A DNA stretch of 30,281 nt from Hyphomonadaceae bacterium. GTDB lineage: Bacteria > Pseudomonadota > Alphaproteobacteria > Caulobacterales > Hyphomonadaceae. The number at the start of each line of letters is the position of its first letter. The first letter of the stretch is position 1. Position numbers and translations under genes: made by a program. Positions 8,251-17,203 of the stretch are shown in pieces. Where the stretch lies: the NCBI GenBank assembly GCA_030696545.1, contig JAUYSA010000492.1, forward strand, positions 1-30,281. Reading direction: 5' to 3'. Below the pieces are notes generated by a model. The model had not been told where the DNA came from. It ran no database searches and was given only the letters and a program-made list of their open reading frames with translations.

Positions 8251-9316
8251 CCATCTGGGCCAGACGCTCGGCCTGATCCTCGGCGTGCAGCGCATCCAGC
8301 ATTTCGTCGATGTCGCTCTCGATGAACTTGTCGAGGCTGTAGAGCGTGAGGTTGATGCGGTGGTCCGTCACCCGGCCCTGCGGGAAGTTGTACGTCCTGA
8401 TACGCTCCGAGCGATCGCCTGATCCCACCTGCAGCTTGCGCGCCTCGGCCCGCGCCGTGTCCTTCATGTCGCGCTCGCGCTCATAGAGGCGGATCTTCAG
8501 CTGCTCCATCGCCTTGCGGCGGTTCTCGTGCTGCGACTTCTCCGACGACGTCACCACGATGTTGGTCGGCAAGTGCGTGATCCGCACGGCAGAGTCCGTC
8601 TTGTTGACGTGCTGGCCTCCCGCGCCTGAAGACCGATAAGTGTCGATGCGGATATCCTGATCGCGCACCTCGATGTTCACTTCCTCCGGCACCGGAAGAA
8701 TGGCCACTGTCGCCGCCGACGTGTGGATGCGCCCCTGCGCCTCCGTATCCGGCACGCGCTGCACGCGATGCACGCCGCTCTCGAACTTCATCCGGCCGAA
8801 CACGCCGGGCCCGTTGATCTGCGCAACCACTTCCTTGTAGCCGCCCATCTCGCCTTCGGTCGCAGAGACGAGTTCGATCTGCCACTTACGGCCCTGCGCA
8901 TAGCGCTGGTACATCCGCCACAGATCGCCCGCGAACAGCGCGGCCTCATCGCCGCCCGTGCCCGCGCGCACCTCGATCACCGCCGACCCATCATCATCGC
9001 GATCCTTGGGCAGCAGCATCAGCTGCATTTCGCGCTCGATACCTGGAAGCTTCTCTTTCAGCTCCGCCCGTTCCTCGATCGCCATGTTGATGAAGTCGCG
9101 GTCAGCGGTCGCATCCTCGATCATCGCTTCCGCTTCAGCCATCTGCCCGCGCAGCATCAACACTTCGCGCGCCTTCTCGGCCACCCGCTTGAGTTCGGAG
9201 TGGTCGCGCGACAGCTGCACGATTTCCTTGGCGTCCGTCGCCACGCCCATGCGCGCCTCGACCTGCTCGAAGCGGTCGATCATCTGTCGCAAACGGCTCT
9301 CAGACAGGGCGGCCAT
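8240..9316 (-). CDS. prfA: Peptide chain release factor 1
   Basis: A 358-aa class I release factor that reads UAA/UAG and triggers peptidyl-tRNA hydrolysis. GAGGQHVNKTDSAVRITH carries the universally conserved GGQ. RVPDTEAQGRIHTSA has the PxT tripeptide (here PDT) that marks RF1 rather than RF2. AAGGA six bases upstream supports ATG 9316. The usual downstream partner prmC, which methylates the GGQ glutamine, is not here: the next gene in this direction is the convergent htpX. A 10-bp palindrome lies just upstream (9338-9347). Confidence 0.97.
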   Translation of the reverse strand: MAALSESRLRQMIDRFEQVEARMGVATDAKEIVQLSRDHSELKRVAEKAREVLMLRGQMAEAEAMIEDATADRDFINMAIEERAELKEKLPGIEREMQLMLLPKDRDDDGSAVIEVRAGTGGDEAALFAGDLWRMYQRYAQGRKWQIELVSATEGEMGGYKEVVAQINGPGVFGRMKFESGVHRVQRVPDTEAQGRIHTSAATVAILPVPEEVNIEVRDQDIRIDTYRSSGAGGQHVNKTDSAVRITHLPTNIVVTSSEKSQHENRRKAMEQLKIRLYERERDMKDTARAEARKLQVGSGDRSERIRTYNFPQGRVTDHRINLTLYSLDKFIESDIDEMLDALHAEDQAERLAQMENG

Positions 9317-9337
9317 GAATGTCCTTCAGGGAAGGCG

Positions 9338-9347
9338 CCCCATATGG
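9338..9347. promoter_or_regulatory. CCCATATGGG palindrome upstream of prfA
   Basis: A perfect 10-bp palindrome 22-31 bases before the prfA start, flanked by further partial symmetry (GGC/GCC). The same 10-mer occurs upstream of gltD at 28019-28028. A shared regulator site is possible but unproven. Confidence 0.3.
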
Positions 9348-9434
9348 GCCAACCCTGCCGACACGTCCAGAGCCCGACCCCATTTGCCAAAAGCGGCTAA
9401 CGACACGGAAATGCGAAGACAAATGATGAACGCG

Positions 9435-9875
9435 CTACAGCCCGAACAGCCCCAGCACATTCCGCACGGCGAGGATCACCAGCACCAGCGAGCCGATGTT
9501 GAACACCGCAAACCGCAGCGGCACGAAGTTCGTCGTGATCTGGATGAAGCTGTGAACCACACGGATCGCCACATACGCCCATGCCAGCCCGACATTCACG
9601 GCGTCCACGCCACCCGCGAGGTGCGAATAGACACACAGCGCATAAAACACCGTCGGCTGTTCATGCAGGTGCGTGTAGTTGTCAGATATCCAGACAGCCT
9701 TGGGATTCATCGGCGGCAGGCTCGCATAGGACTCCGAGCCCTTGATCTTTGCCGGGTCGATACCAGCCTTGCGCATGGCCGGAATCCGGCGTGCGTATAG
9801 CCACACCAGTATCACCAGCGTCCACACAACCAGCGCCAGCACCGGCGTCATCATGTTCGAGAATGCCTGCGGCAT
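9435..9875 (-). CDS. MAPEG-family membrane protein
   Basis: A 146-aa integral membrane protein with four hydrophobic segments: ~8-28, one around FYALCVYSHLAGG, one around VGLAWAYVAIRVVHS, and the C-terminal FNIGSLVLVILAVRNVLGLFGL region. HEQPTVFYAL and the RVVHSFIQ helix fit the MAPEG superfamily, whose members include membrane glutathione transferases and many bacterial proteins of unknown role. ATG 9875 is preferred because AGGTGGG lies just upstream. An upstream in-frame ATG at 9911 gives an N-terminal extension without hydrophobic character. Substrate unknown. Confidence 0.8.
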   Translation of the reverse strand: MPQAFSNMMTPVLALVVWTLVILVWLYARRIPAMRKAGIDPAKIKGSESYASLPPMNPKAVWISDNYTHLHEQPTVFYALCVYSHLAGGVDAVNVGLAWAYVAIRVVHSFIQITTNFVPLRFAVFNIGSLVLVILAVRNVLGLFGL

Positions 9876-10009
9876 GCCAGCCCACCTGTTCCGTTCAACC
9901 CTTGGCGCCAAGCTAAACAGCTCCGCCGCAAACGTCAGCCGAATTCTTGCTGCGCTCCCCCGAATGAAGATGCTAGCCTTCGGCCGGGTCGCACAGCACA
10001 GGTGTCCGT

Positions 10010-10564
10010 ATGAAACGTCTTCTGGCTACAGCCGCTCTCGCCTCGGCCCTCGCCGCCTGCACCACGACCGGCGCCCCCGCCTCGACCACGCAAACAGCCG
10101 CGCCGAAATCGCCCTACGAATCCGAAATCCTCGCCACGGTCGACCGCTTCCTCCTCGCCATCGGCAATCATGATGACGATGCACTCGAGGAAGTCCTCAT
10201 CACCGAGGGCGTCTCGTGGATCCAGACCATCACGCCCGGCAACGAACGCGCCGTGCAGCCCTACACCAACGCCTCCATGATGGAGCCAGACCCCGACGCG
10301 GACCCGTTCATCGAACGCTACTGGGATCCAACCGTTACCATCCGCGGCGGCCTCGCCCAGGTCTGGGCGCCCTATGAGCTGCGCGACAATGGCGAGCAAG
10401 TGCATTGCGGCATCGACGCCTTCGATCTCGTCTTCCTCGATGGCGCATGGCGTGTCGCATCTGTCATGTCCACGATGGAGCCGGAAGGCTGCGCTGCGAT
10501 GATGCCCTCCTCGCCCGCGGCCATGCGGCCTCGCGATGGGTGGAAGGAAACGCGAAACGAATAG
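10010..10564 (+). CDS. NTF2-like (SnoaL/DUF4440-type) lipoprotein
   Basis: A 184-aa protein with a lipoprotein signal peptide (lipobox LAAC, Cys17) and a Thr/Ala-rich linker. The mature part begins SPYESEILATVDRFLLAIGNHD and ends with LVFLDGAWRVASVMSTMEPEGC. That is the helix-then-curved-sheet layout of NTF2-like proteins, such as SnoaL or DUF4440. Members of this fold may be enzymes or binding proteins, and no catalytic residues stand out here. ATG 10010 follows an AGGTG motif. Confidence 0.7.
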   Translation: MKRLLATAALASALAACTTTGAPASTTQTAAPKSPYESEILATVDRFLLAIGNHDDDALEEVLITEGVSWIQTITPGNERAVQPYTNASMMEPDPDADPFIERYWDPTVTIRGGLAQVWAPYELRDNGEQVHCGIDAFDLVFLDGAWRVASVMSTMEPEGCAAMMPSSPAAMRPRDGWKETRNE

Positions 10565-10657
10565 CTGCGGCGCCGTGGCGCAGAGATGGTTATCAGAACC
10601 ACCCAAAAAATTAACCGTTGTGGCGCATTGTGACCCCATAGCTCGTTGGGGGCGTTT

Positions 10658-11014
10658 ATGTCTGCATTAGCCGTGACTGGTCGTCTCGAATTCTACCGCG
10701 AAAGACTTTCGGCCTTCCAGGAAGTCGAAGACTTCATGGGCGAAGTCGCCGAACTCCTGACGCACGTTGCCGACGCGCTCAGCGGCAACCCGGATGAGAT
10801 CGATGTGTCTCCCGGCGCTCCTGCGAGCATTCAGAACCTGAACTTCGATGAGGGGGATTGGCCGTCCTTCGCCCGCCTTCAGTCGCTGCGGCAGACATGG
10901 CGCGACAGGCGTAGCAACCTCCTCGCCGCATGGGATGCACTCAGCCCCAGAGAGCGCGAAGCCGAACCGCTTCCGCCCTTCGGCTCGGCCGATCCGACCC
11001 GCCCGCTGGTCTGA
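10658..11014 (+). CDS. Small protein of unknown function
   Basis: A 118-aa acidic soluble protein (MSALAVTGRLEFYRERLSAF...). It is predicted mostly helical, with an N-terminal helix of FYRERLSAFQEVEDFMGEVAELL type and a second charged helix LQSLRQTWRDRRSNLL. No signal peptide or membrane segment is seen, and I do not recognise the family. ATG 10658 is preceded by a GGGGG run at good spacing. A TTG four codons upstream (10646) is a poorer start. It converges with ilvD with three bases between the stops. Confidence 0.6.
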   Translation: MSALAVTGRLEFYRERLSAFQEVEDFMGEVAELLTHVADALSGNPDEIDVSPGAPASIQNLNFDEGDWPSFARLQSLRQTWRDRRSNLLAAWDALSPREREAEPLPPFGSADPTRPLV

Positions 11015-11017
11015 TCG

Positions 11018-12886
11018 CTATTTATCGAGCTGCGAGAGATCGCGCACCGCGCCGGTATCCGCGGACGTCACCAGCGCCGCATACGCCTTGAGCGCCGCCG
11101 ACACGACGCGTGTACGCGCCTTCGGCGTGTAGGCCGCCTTCCCGCGCGCTTCTTCCGCGCGACGGCGATGCCCGATCACATCATCCGCCACAGCCAGCCG
11201 GATCGAACGGTTGGGAATATCGATCTCGATCCGGTCGCCCTCTTCCACCAGTGCGATCAGCCCGCCCGAAGCTGCTTCCGGCGAGGCATGCCCGATACTC
11301 AAGCCAGACGTGCCGCCCGAGAAGCGGCCATCCGTCAGCAGAGCGCACACTTTCCCGAGCCCGCGCGACTTCAGATAGGTCGTCGGATACAGCATCTCCT
11401 GCATCCCAGGCCCGCCCTTGGGACCCTCATAGCGGATCACCACAACATCGCCCGCCACGATCTTGTTGTTCAGGATCGCGGCCGACGCCTCGTCCTGGCT
11501 CTCGAACACGCGCGCGACGCCGTTGAACTTCCAGATCTCTTCCTCGACGCCGGCCGTCTTCACGATACAGCCCTTCTCCGCGATGTTCCCGTAGAGCACC
11601 GCAAGGCCGCCATCCTTCGTGAACGCATTTTCTTTCGCGCGGATCACGCCCTTCACCCGGTCGCGATCCAGATCCGGCCAGCGCTTCTCCTGAGAGAAAG
11701 CCTGCGTCGTGCGCACGCCGCCCGGCGCCGCCTTGAAAAAGGTCTCGACCTCTTCATCGTTCGATTGCCGGATATCCCAGTACGCAATCGCATGGCCCAG
11801 CGACGGCGAATGCACAGTCTTCGCATCCGTATGCAGCAAGCCGCCGCGCGCCAGTTCGCCAAGGATGCCCATGATCCCGCCCGCGCGATGCACATCCTCG
11901 ATATGAACCGTCGACAGTGCCGGCGCCACCTTGCAGATGCACGGCGTCGAGCGCGAAATCCGGTCGATATCATCCATCGTGAAATCGACGCCGCCTTCCT
12001 GCGCCGCTGCAAGAATATGCAGAACCGTGTTCGTCGAGCCGCCCATCGCCACGTCGAGCGCCATGGCGTTCTCGAACGCTTCCTTCGTGGCGATCGAACG
12101 CGGCGCCAACGAAAGCTCGTCCTTCTCATAATAGCGCTTCGTGATGTCGACGATCAGCCGGCCCGCACGCTTGAAAAGCTGCTCGCGATCCTTGTGCGTC
12201 GCCAGCACCGTGCCATTGCCCGGCAGCGACAGCCCCAGCGCTTCCGTCAGGCAGTTCATCGAGTTCGCCGTGAACATGCCCGAGCACGATCCGCATGTCG
12301 GGCAGGCCTCGGCCTCGACCGCCTCGACCTGCGCATCCGAAATCCGGTCATCGCCCGCCTGCATCATGGCGTCGATCAGATCGAGCTTGTGCTCTTTCGT
12401 GATGCCCGTCTTCTCGTCCTTCCAGACGACCTTGCCGGCCTCCATCGGCCCGCCAGAGACGAACACCACCGGAATGTTGAGCCGCATCGCGGCGTTCAGC
12501 ATCCCCGGCGTGATCTTGTCGCAATTCGAGATGCACACCATCGCATCCGCACAATGCGCATTGACCATGTACTCGATCGAGTCCGCGATCAGGTCGCGAC
12601 TCGGCAGCGAGTACAGCATCCCGCCATGCCCCATCGCGATGCCGTCATCGACCGCGATCGTGTTGAACTCCTTCGCGACGCCACCCGCCGCCTCGATCTC
12701 GCGCGCAACCAGCTGCCCGAGATCCTTCAGGTGTACGTGCCCCGGCACGAATTGCGTGAACGAGTTTACGACCGCGATGATCGGCTTCGAGAAGTCGCCA
12801 TCCTTCATGCCGGTCGCACGCCAGAGAGCGCGTGCGCCAGCCATGTTGCGGCCGAAAGTCGTGGTGCGTGAACGGTAAGCGGGCAT
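11018..12886 (-). CDS. ilvD: Dihydroxy-acid dehydratase
   Basis: A 622-aa Fe-S dehydratase catalysing the third step common to valine, leucine and isoleucine synthesis. The cluster cysteines are visible in ISNCDKITPGM and CPTCGSCSGMFTANSMNC. GGSTNTVLHILAAAQEGG and DGRFSGGTSGLSIGH are also family signatures. The length fits the ~615-aa E. coli type. ATG 12886 (MPAYRSRTTTFGRNMAG) matches the family N terminus. An in-frame extension to 12946 is probably not translated. Confidence 0.97.
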   Translation of the reverse strand: MPAYRSRTTTFGRNMAGARALWRATGMKDGDFSKPIIAVVNSFTQFVPGHVHLKDLGQLVAREIEAAGGVAKEFNTIAVDDGIAMGHGGMLYSLPSRDLIADSIEYMVNAHCADAMVCISNCDKITPGMLNAAMRLNIPVVFVSGGPMEAGKVVWKDEKTGITKEHKLDLIDAMMQAGDDRISDAQVEAVEAEACPTCGSCSGMFTANSMNCLTEALGLSLPGNGTVLATHKDREQLFKRAGRLIVDITKRYYEKDELSLAPRSIATKEAFENAMALDVAMGGSTNTVLHILAAAQEGGVDFTMDDIDRISRSTPCICKVAPALSTVHIEDVHRAGGIMGILGELARGGLLHTDAKTVHSPSLGHAIAYWDIRQSNDEEVETFFKAAPGGVRTTQAFSQEKRWPDLDRDRVKGVIRAKENAFTKDGGLAVLYGNIAEKGCIVKTAGVEEEIWKFNGVARVFESQDEASAAILNNKIVAGDVVVIRYEGPKGGPGMQEMLYPTTYLKSRGLGKVCALLTDGRFSGGTSGLSIGHASPEAASGGLIALVEEGDRIEIDIPNRSIRLAVADDVIGHRRRAEEARGKAAYTPKARTRVVSAALKAYAALVTSADTGAVRDLSQLDK

Positions 12887-12986
12887 GGCTACCCAATCCG
12901 GCAAAATCTGCCCCCGGGCAAGTGAAAATGCCATCAAAGAGGGCATTTACGGCCTGAGAAATGCTAACTCGACATGGGTTCTCCGC

Positions 12987-13203
12987 TCATCCCGGCGAAT
13001 GCCGGGACCCAGGGCGCAGCAGTCATCGTCACCTCGCTCCGCTCATTGAGCAGACCGGCGACAGGCCCGCCCTGCCGTCATTCACGTTACCGAAGCCTCG
13101 GTTTGTCATCCCGGGTGAGCGCAGCGAGACCCGGGAACTATTGTGAGAGCACGACAGCCTGTCGATGGGTCCCGGGTCTCGCTGCGCTCGCCCGGGATGA
13201 CAA
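12987..13203. repeat. Palindromic repeats, TCATYCCGG family (solo copy plus a large inverted pair)
   Basis: The 377-bp gap between ilvD and the oxidoreductase gene holds no gene. It contains one small unit at 12987-13013 (TCAT, then CCCGGC-gaat-GCCGGG, then ACCCAGG). It also contains an inverted pair at 13103-13137 and 13170-13203, whose outer ends read TTGTCATCCCGGG and its complement around a central ~30-bp spacer. Each arm also contains an inner CCCGGG...CCCGGG hairpin. The same end motif recurs at 20765 and 21256 around a GIY-YIG gene. Copies are near-identical at the ends and variable in the middle. Confidence 0.85.
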
Positions 13204-13263
13204 TTGCGGAAAGCCAAGCAAGCCGGATCGCTTAGACTCGAAGCGACCCTGCTATTGCCAGCC

Positions 13264-14712
13264 CTAAAGCTCCCACCCCTTCCGGTACTCGCGATCCAGA
13301 TAGACGTTCGCTTCAGGCAGATTGGTGATCAGCCCCTTGGCGCCATCATACTCAATCGGCTTGTCGGCGCGCATCGCCACCATGCCCAGCAGCATCGTCT
13401 CGGTCAGCGGACCCGACTGTTCGAACGGCGCGGAAATCTTCTCCTCGCCGCGGATCGCGCGGATCCAGTTCATCTCATGGCCCTTGATGCCGTCCGCTAT
13501 CCTCGGCAGCGACACCGGAATCTTCTTGCCGCGCGCAATCGCCTCTTCGCCGATCAGCGTCGGCTTCAGGCCGTAGGTGTCATGCAGCAGCTGCCCCTTG
13601 TCGCCGATATAGAGCACGCCGCCCTCTTCCTCGACGATCCGGTCCGCCGGAAGCCCGCGCGGCGCCGGCGGCGCAAGCCCGCCATCATACCAGGTCAGCT
13701 TGATCGGCCCGCCCTTCGCCTTGCCGAACTCGTAATAGATGATCGACGCCAGCGGATAGCTCGTGAGGTCTTCCGGCCGCTTGTAATCCCACGGATCGGT
13801 ATCCCCGCCCCACAGCGAATGATGCGTCTCGATCCGCGTCGGCAGGCCCGGTTCCAGCGCCCAGACGGGGAAGTCCATCAGGTGAGCGCCCATGTCGCCC
13901 ACCGCGCCGGTGCCGAACGGGGTCCAGCCGCGCCAGTTGAAGTGCGCGTAGTCAGGGTGATAGCCCCAATCCACATTCGCCGGCCCGCGCCACAGATCCC
14001 AGTCGAGGCTCGCCGGCACAGGCCTCGCCTCCGGCTTGCCCACGCCCTGCGGCCACACCGGACGGTTGGTCCAGATGTGGACCTCCTTCACCTTCCCGAT
14101 CGCCCCGCCGCGCAGCAGCTCCACCGCGCGCCGCCCGTCATCGCTCGAATGCCCCTGATTGCCCATCTGCGTGACCAGCCCCGGCGTCTTCTTCGCAAGG
14201 TCGGTCAGCAGCCTGCTCTCGCGCACCGTGTAGGTCAGCGGCTTCTGCACAAACACATGCAGCCCGCGCTCCATCGCCATCCGCGCCGCCACTGCATGGT
14301 GGTGATCCGGCGTCGCGATCAGGACAGCCTCGATATCCTTCCGCGTATCGAACATCTTGCGGTAATCGCTGAACCGCTCAGTCGCGTCATACGCCGCCTT
14401 CAGCTCCACGCGCTCCGGCTTGACGTTGCCTTCCTTGTCCGAGATCGACCGCTTCACGCGCTCAAAGTCGACATCGCAGGCTGCAACAATGTTCTGCCCA
14501 ACCAGCGCCGCCATGTTGTCGGCGCCTTTGCCGCCCGCGCCGATCACCGCCACGTTCACCCGCGCCCCTGCAGCAGGCTTGGCGATCTTCTGCGCGAACG
14601 ACTTGCCCGGAAGCATTGCCCACGCCGCCACGCCGCCCGCCCCCGCAAGCACCGCGCGCCGCGACGTGCTGCCTTCGAGCGTCTTCTTGGACTTGTCCTG
14701 CGATTGTTCCAT
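13264..14712 (-). CDS. Tat-exported Gfo/Idh/MocA-family oxidoreductase
   Basis: A 482-aa NAD(P)-dependent oxidoreductase. The N terminus has a twin-arginine signal (TSRRAVLAGAGG, Arg18-Arg19, hydrophobic stretch, then KSFAQ), so it is probably exported folded with its cofactor. VAVIGAGGKGADN is the dinucleotide-binding loop. ATPDHHHAV and VFVQKPLTYTV (QKPL in place of the common EKPL) form the cofactor and catalytic region. GAVGDMGAHLMD holds a catalytic-site histidine. Family members oxidise sugars, inositols or glycosides; the substrate cannot be read from sequence. ATG 14712 places the RR motif at the usual position. Longer in-frame extensions lack support. Confidence 0.88.
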   Translation of the reverse strand: MEQSQDKSKKTLEGSTSRRAVLAGAGGVAAWAMLPGKSFAQKIAKPAAGARVNVAVIGAGGKGADNMAALVGQNIVAACDVDFERVKRSISDKEGNVKPERVELKAAYDATERFSDYRKMFDTRKDIEAVLIATPDHHHAVAARMAMERGLHVFVQKPLTYTVRESRLLTDLAKKTPGLVTQMGNQGHSSDDGRRAVELLRGGAIGKVKEVHIWTNRPVWPQGVGKPEARPVPASLDWDLWRGPANVDWGYHPDYAHFNWRGWTPFGTGAVGDMGAHLMDFPVWALEPGLPTRIETHHSLWGGDTDPWDYKRPEDLTSYPLASIIYYEFGKAKGGPIKLTWYDGGLAPPAPRGLPADRIVEEEGGVLYIGDKGQLLHDTYGLKPTLIGEEAIARGKKIPVSLPRIADGIKGHEMNWIRAIRGEEKISAPFEQSGPLTETMLLGMVAMRADKPIEYDGAKGLITNLPEANVYLDREYRKGWEL

Positions 14713-14934
14713 GGCGCGACTCCCCGTTGCCGGCAGAGCCTGCCCCATCGCCACCCCGGATGGAATGGGCGCCGCAACGGCGCCTGCACACTGCAACAGC
14801 CAAAAAGCTGATAGGCCATGTCGGCTTTCCGCCCACTCGCACGTCCTCGCCCTGAGGCCGGTTCAAGTCGAGCCGGAAGACGCCGCCGCCATCATGGCGC
14901 ATGATGCATCACGTCACGATCCGGAGCCTTTCCC

Positions 14935-15582
14935 ATGACCCCCATCATCACGGCCTTTGAAAGCTCCCCCGATCGCGGGCGCGGTCTGGCGCGCGACATG
15001 CGGGTTCGCTGGGCTCTGGAAGAAGTCGGCCAGCCTTACGAGGTTCGCCTCGTGTCATTCGCCCAGATGAAACAGCCCGCGCATCTGGCGCTCAATCCCT
15101 TCGGCCAGATCCCTACCTATGAGGAAGGCGACCTCGCTCTCTTCGAAACGGGTTCGATCATCCTCCACATCGCGGAGCGCCATCCCGGCCTGCTGCCGGG
15201 CGACGCCAACGCCCGCGCCCGCGCAATCACCTGGATGTTCGCCGCGGTGAACACGGTGGAGCCGCCGATCGTGGAACTCAGCATGGCCTCGATGCTCGAA
15301 CGCGATCAGCCCTGGCACGCCCAGCGCCTGCCTGCCCTCGAAAACAACATCCGCAAGCGGCTGCGCGAACTCTCCGCTCACCTCGCTGACGCCGAATGGC
15401 TCGACGGCGCATTCAGCGCAGGGGACATCATGATGGCGAACGTCCTGCTCCGCGCAAAGGGATCAGGCCTGCTGGAGGAACACCCCAACCTCATCGCCTA
15501 TCTCGCCCGCGCCGAAACACGCCCCGCCTACCAGCGCGCCTTCGCGGCGCAGTTGAAGGTGTTCAAAGACGCGAACCCGTAG
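14935..15582 (+). CDS. Glutathione S-transferase family protein
   Basis: A 215-aa cytosolic GST. The N-terminal thioredoxin-like domain contains a serine pair (ESSPDRGR) near the usual catalytic position, the cis-proline segment FGQIPTYEEG, and FETGSIILHIAER, the glutathione-binding motif. The C-terminal helical domain holds FSAGDIMMANVL, the N-capping box of GSTs. The electrophile is unknown. ATG 14935 directly follows the motif GGAGCC at ribosome-site distance. The stop codon lies inside the start of a palindromic repeat (15578-15667). Confidence 0.9.
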   Translation: MTPIITAFESSPDRGRGLARDMRVRWALEEVGQPYEVRLVSFAQMKQPAHLALNPFGQIPTYEEGDLALFETGSIILHIAERHPGLLPGDANARARAITWMFAAVNTVEPPIVELSMASMLERDQPWHAQRLPALENNIRKRLRELSAHLADAEWLDGAFSAGDIMMANVLLRAKGSGLLEEHPNLIAYLARAETRPAYQRAFAAQLKVFKDANP

Positions 15583-15667
15583 GGTGCATTAGGCCAAAGG
15601 CCGTAATGCACCGCCTCGCAGCGCGGGCCGAAGGTGCATTACGCGCTACGCGCTAATGCACCCTACG
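15578..15667. repeat. Nested palindromic repeat, GGTGCATTA family
   Basis: Two hairpins lie side by side: 15583-15612 (GGTGCATTA, inner GGCC-aaa-GGCC, TAATGCACC) and 15633-15662 (GGTGCATTA, inner CGCGCTACGCG, TAATGCACC). The outer ends CGTAGGGTGCATTA and its complement make the whole 90-bp block one larger inverted repeat. It occupies nearly the whole gap between the GST stop and the next convergent gene and may act as a bidirectional terminator. This family is distinct from the TCATYCCGG repeats, but shares the layout of conserved ends around variable hairpin cores. Confidence 0.85.
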
Positions 15668-15679
15668 ACCTCTCGTCCC

Positions 15680-16900
15680 TCACTCCCCTTCGGACTCGAT
15701 TGCCGTGTCCAGGCCCTCAGCGTCGGCGCGCAGGATACCGGGCATCGCGTAATTGCCTTCATGGCAGGCGTACTCGAACAGATGCTCCTGCGAACGGCGC
15801 AGCGGAATCTGGCCGGTCCATGTCTGCGTGTAATAGACCGGGTCCTTCACCTCGAACCTGTAGTCGATCACGTCATCCGCGACGCGCCTGAACCACTCCG
15901 TCACCTGGCCCTGGTCGGAGACCGGGAAGGCGCCCATTTTCTGATGGTTCACGCTGAAGTTCTTGGTGATAGCGACGAACGTGTCGCCCTCCCAATGGCC
16001 GAGCGAGTCGCCGAACCACGCCTTGACCGGCTCCGGCCGGCTGCCGACGCCAGACTTGTCGGCGACATTGATGATGCGGGCGTCGTGGTTCATCTCGATA
16101 TTGATGACAAGCGAGGTCGGCGTCTGCACGATCTGAAGGTTGTTGTTGTACATCGAGTTGTTCAGCGGCGGGCCGCCCTGGCTGCTGAACGAGATGAAGC
16201 AGCGCTCGCCAAGCGGACGGATTTCAGGGCCCGTGTTGGCCACCTTCTTGACGTTCTCCATGCGCTCGCCACGCAGCGCCATGGCAGCCTTCGAGAAGGG
16301 TGGGCGGCCATCGGCTGGCGAGGTGATCCAGGACGAACGCCACTCGGTGTTGACCTTGGCGTATTCCGAACCCGGATCGATCCAGAACGCGTTGTAGCCG
16401 GCCTCCGCATTCCGGTCGGTGAACACGCCCGCATTGGGGTCGGTCCGCTTCTGGCTTTCGTCGGCGGCCCTCGTGTAAGCGGCGCCCCGCGTCAGCTCGG
16501 CGATTTTTTCATCGGGAATGACCAGATCGTTGCCGACCTTGTCGCCATTGCCGCCCCGCATCATCGTCGTCAGCGAAGCGGTCGACCAGACGCCCTGCAT
16601 GTCCGGCTTGCCGTCCGGCGTGCGCGGCGGCTTGTAGTTCGGGTCCCATGGCTTGAGGTCTTTGAAATAGGGCACCGGGTTCTGATAGGATTTCGTTCCG
16701 GCGATCGTCTTCGGGCCTTCGACCTTTTCATTCGGGTCCGCATAGCCAACGCCCGTCTTCTCGCCGGTCGCCAGCGCCTCATCCAGATAGCTGCGGGGCG
16801 GCGGCGGAGGCGCCTTGGGCGGCGTCTGGGCCAGCGCAGGCGCAGCAGCGAGCACGGAAGCCGTGAGCGCAGTGATCAGAACGCCATGTCGAAGGGTCAT
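15680..16900 (-). CDS. Exported protein of the uncharacterised EYACHEGNY family (paralogue 2)
   Basis: A 406-aa protein with a Sec signal peptide (MTLRHGVLITAL..., cleavage after APALAQ) followed by a proline-rich linker (TPPKAPPPPP). This is the longest of the three paralogues here because of ~60 extra N-terminal residues. Family landmarks are PDMQGVWSTASLTT, YRSSW-like EWRSSWITSPADG, ERCFISF, MYNNNLQIVQTP, GDSLGHWEGDTF, VTEWFRRV and FEYACHEGNYAMPGIL. It is closer to paralogue 3 than to paralogue 1. Function is unknown. ATG 16900 is fixed by AGGAGGAG upstream; an in-frame extension to 16996 is rejected. Confidence 0.85.
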   Translation of the reverse strand: MTLRHGVLITALTASVLAAAPALAQTPPKAPPPPPRSYLDEALATGEKTGVGYADPNEKVEGPKTIAGTKSYQNPVPYFKDLKPWDPNYKPPRTPDGKPDMQGVWSTASLTTMMRGGNGDKVGNDLVIPDEKIAELTRGAAYTRAADESQKRTDPNAGVFTDRNAEAGYNAFWIDPGSEYAKVNTEWRSSWITSPADGRPPFSKAAMALRGERMENVKKVANTGPEIRPLGERCFISFSSQGGPPLNNSMYNNNLQIVQTPTSLVINIEMNHDARIINVADKSGVGSRPEPVKAWFGDSLGHWEGDTFVAITKNFSVNHQKMGAFPVSDQGQVTEWFRRVADDVIDYRFEVKDPVYYTQTWTGQIPLRRSQEHLFEYACHEGNYAMPGILRADAEGLDTAIESEGE

Positions 16901-17047
16901 GTGGGCTCCTCCTGAAATCTTTCGAAGTCTTTTTGAGGCTGTCAACTTCGCTCCGATCGCCGCCGCCGCCAAGTGACATTTGTTGCGCCAACGCAAACGG
17001 CCAGTCTCGGCTGGCCGCCCTGCTTTCCCCTGATAAGGAGCCCGCCC

Positions 17048-17137
17048 CTACGTCTCCAGTTCGACATCCCGATAGAGATAGTCGAGCCAGGCGCCATGCA
17101 GGTGGTTCGGCGGACATGGAACGTCCGCTATTGGCCC
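17048..17137 (-). repeat. Direct repeat DR1: copy of the HNH gene 3' end plus a hairpin unit
   Basis: The first 66 bp match the 3' end of the HNH gene (19346-19412) with about five mismatches. On the minus strand it still reads NHLHGAWLDYLYRDVELET and a TAG stop in frame. It continues to a GAACGTCCGCTATTGGC unit (17119 onward) shared with DR2 but not with the intact gene. It lies in the 303-bp gap between paralogue 2 and the TPR-like gene, in which I see no other gene. See the finding on possible attachment sites. Confidence 0.85.
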
Positions 17138-17203
17138 ATTGTGGACGCTCCGACCCTCAGCATATCATTTCGATTATCCAAGCGTCAGGGAGCTGAGCTT
17201 CGC

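Noticed and set aside
11168..12871. 567-codon plus-strand open frame antisense to ilvD
   Set aside because: It is a composition-driven shadow of ilvD, rich in Arg/His with no domain; the opposite strand encodes an unmistakable enzyme.
13204..14811. 535-codon plus-strand open frame antisense to the Gfo/Idh/MocA gene
   Set aside because: Shadow frame; the minus strand has a Tat signal, Rossmann motif and catalytic motifs.
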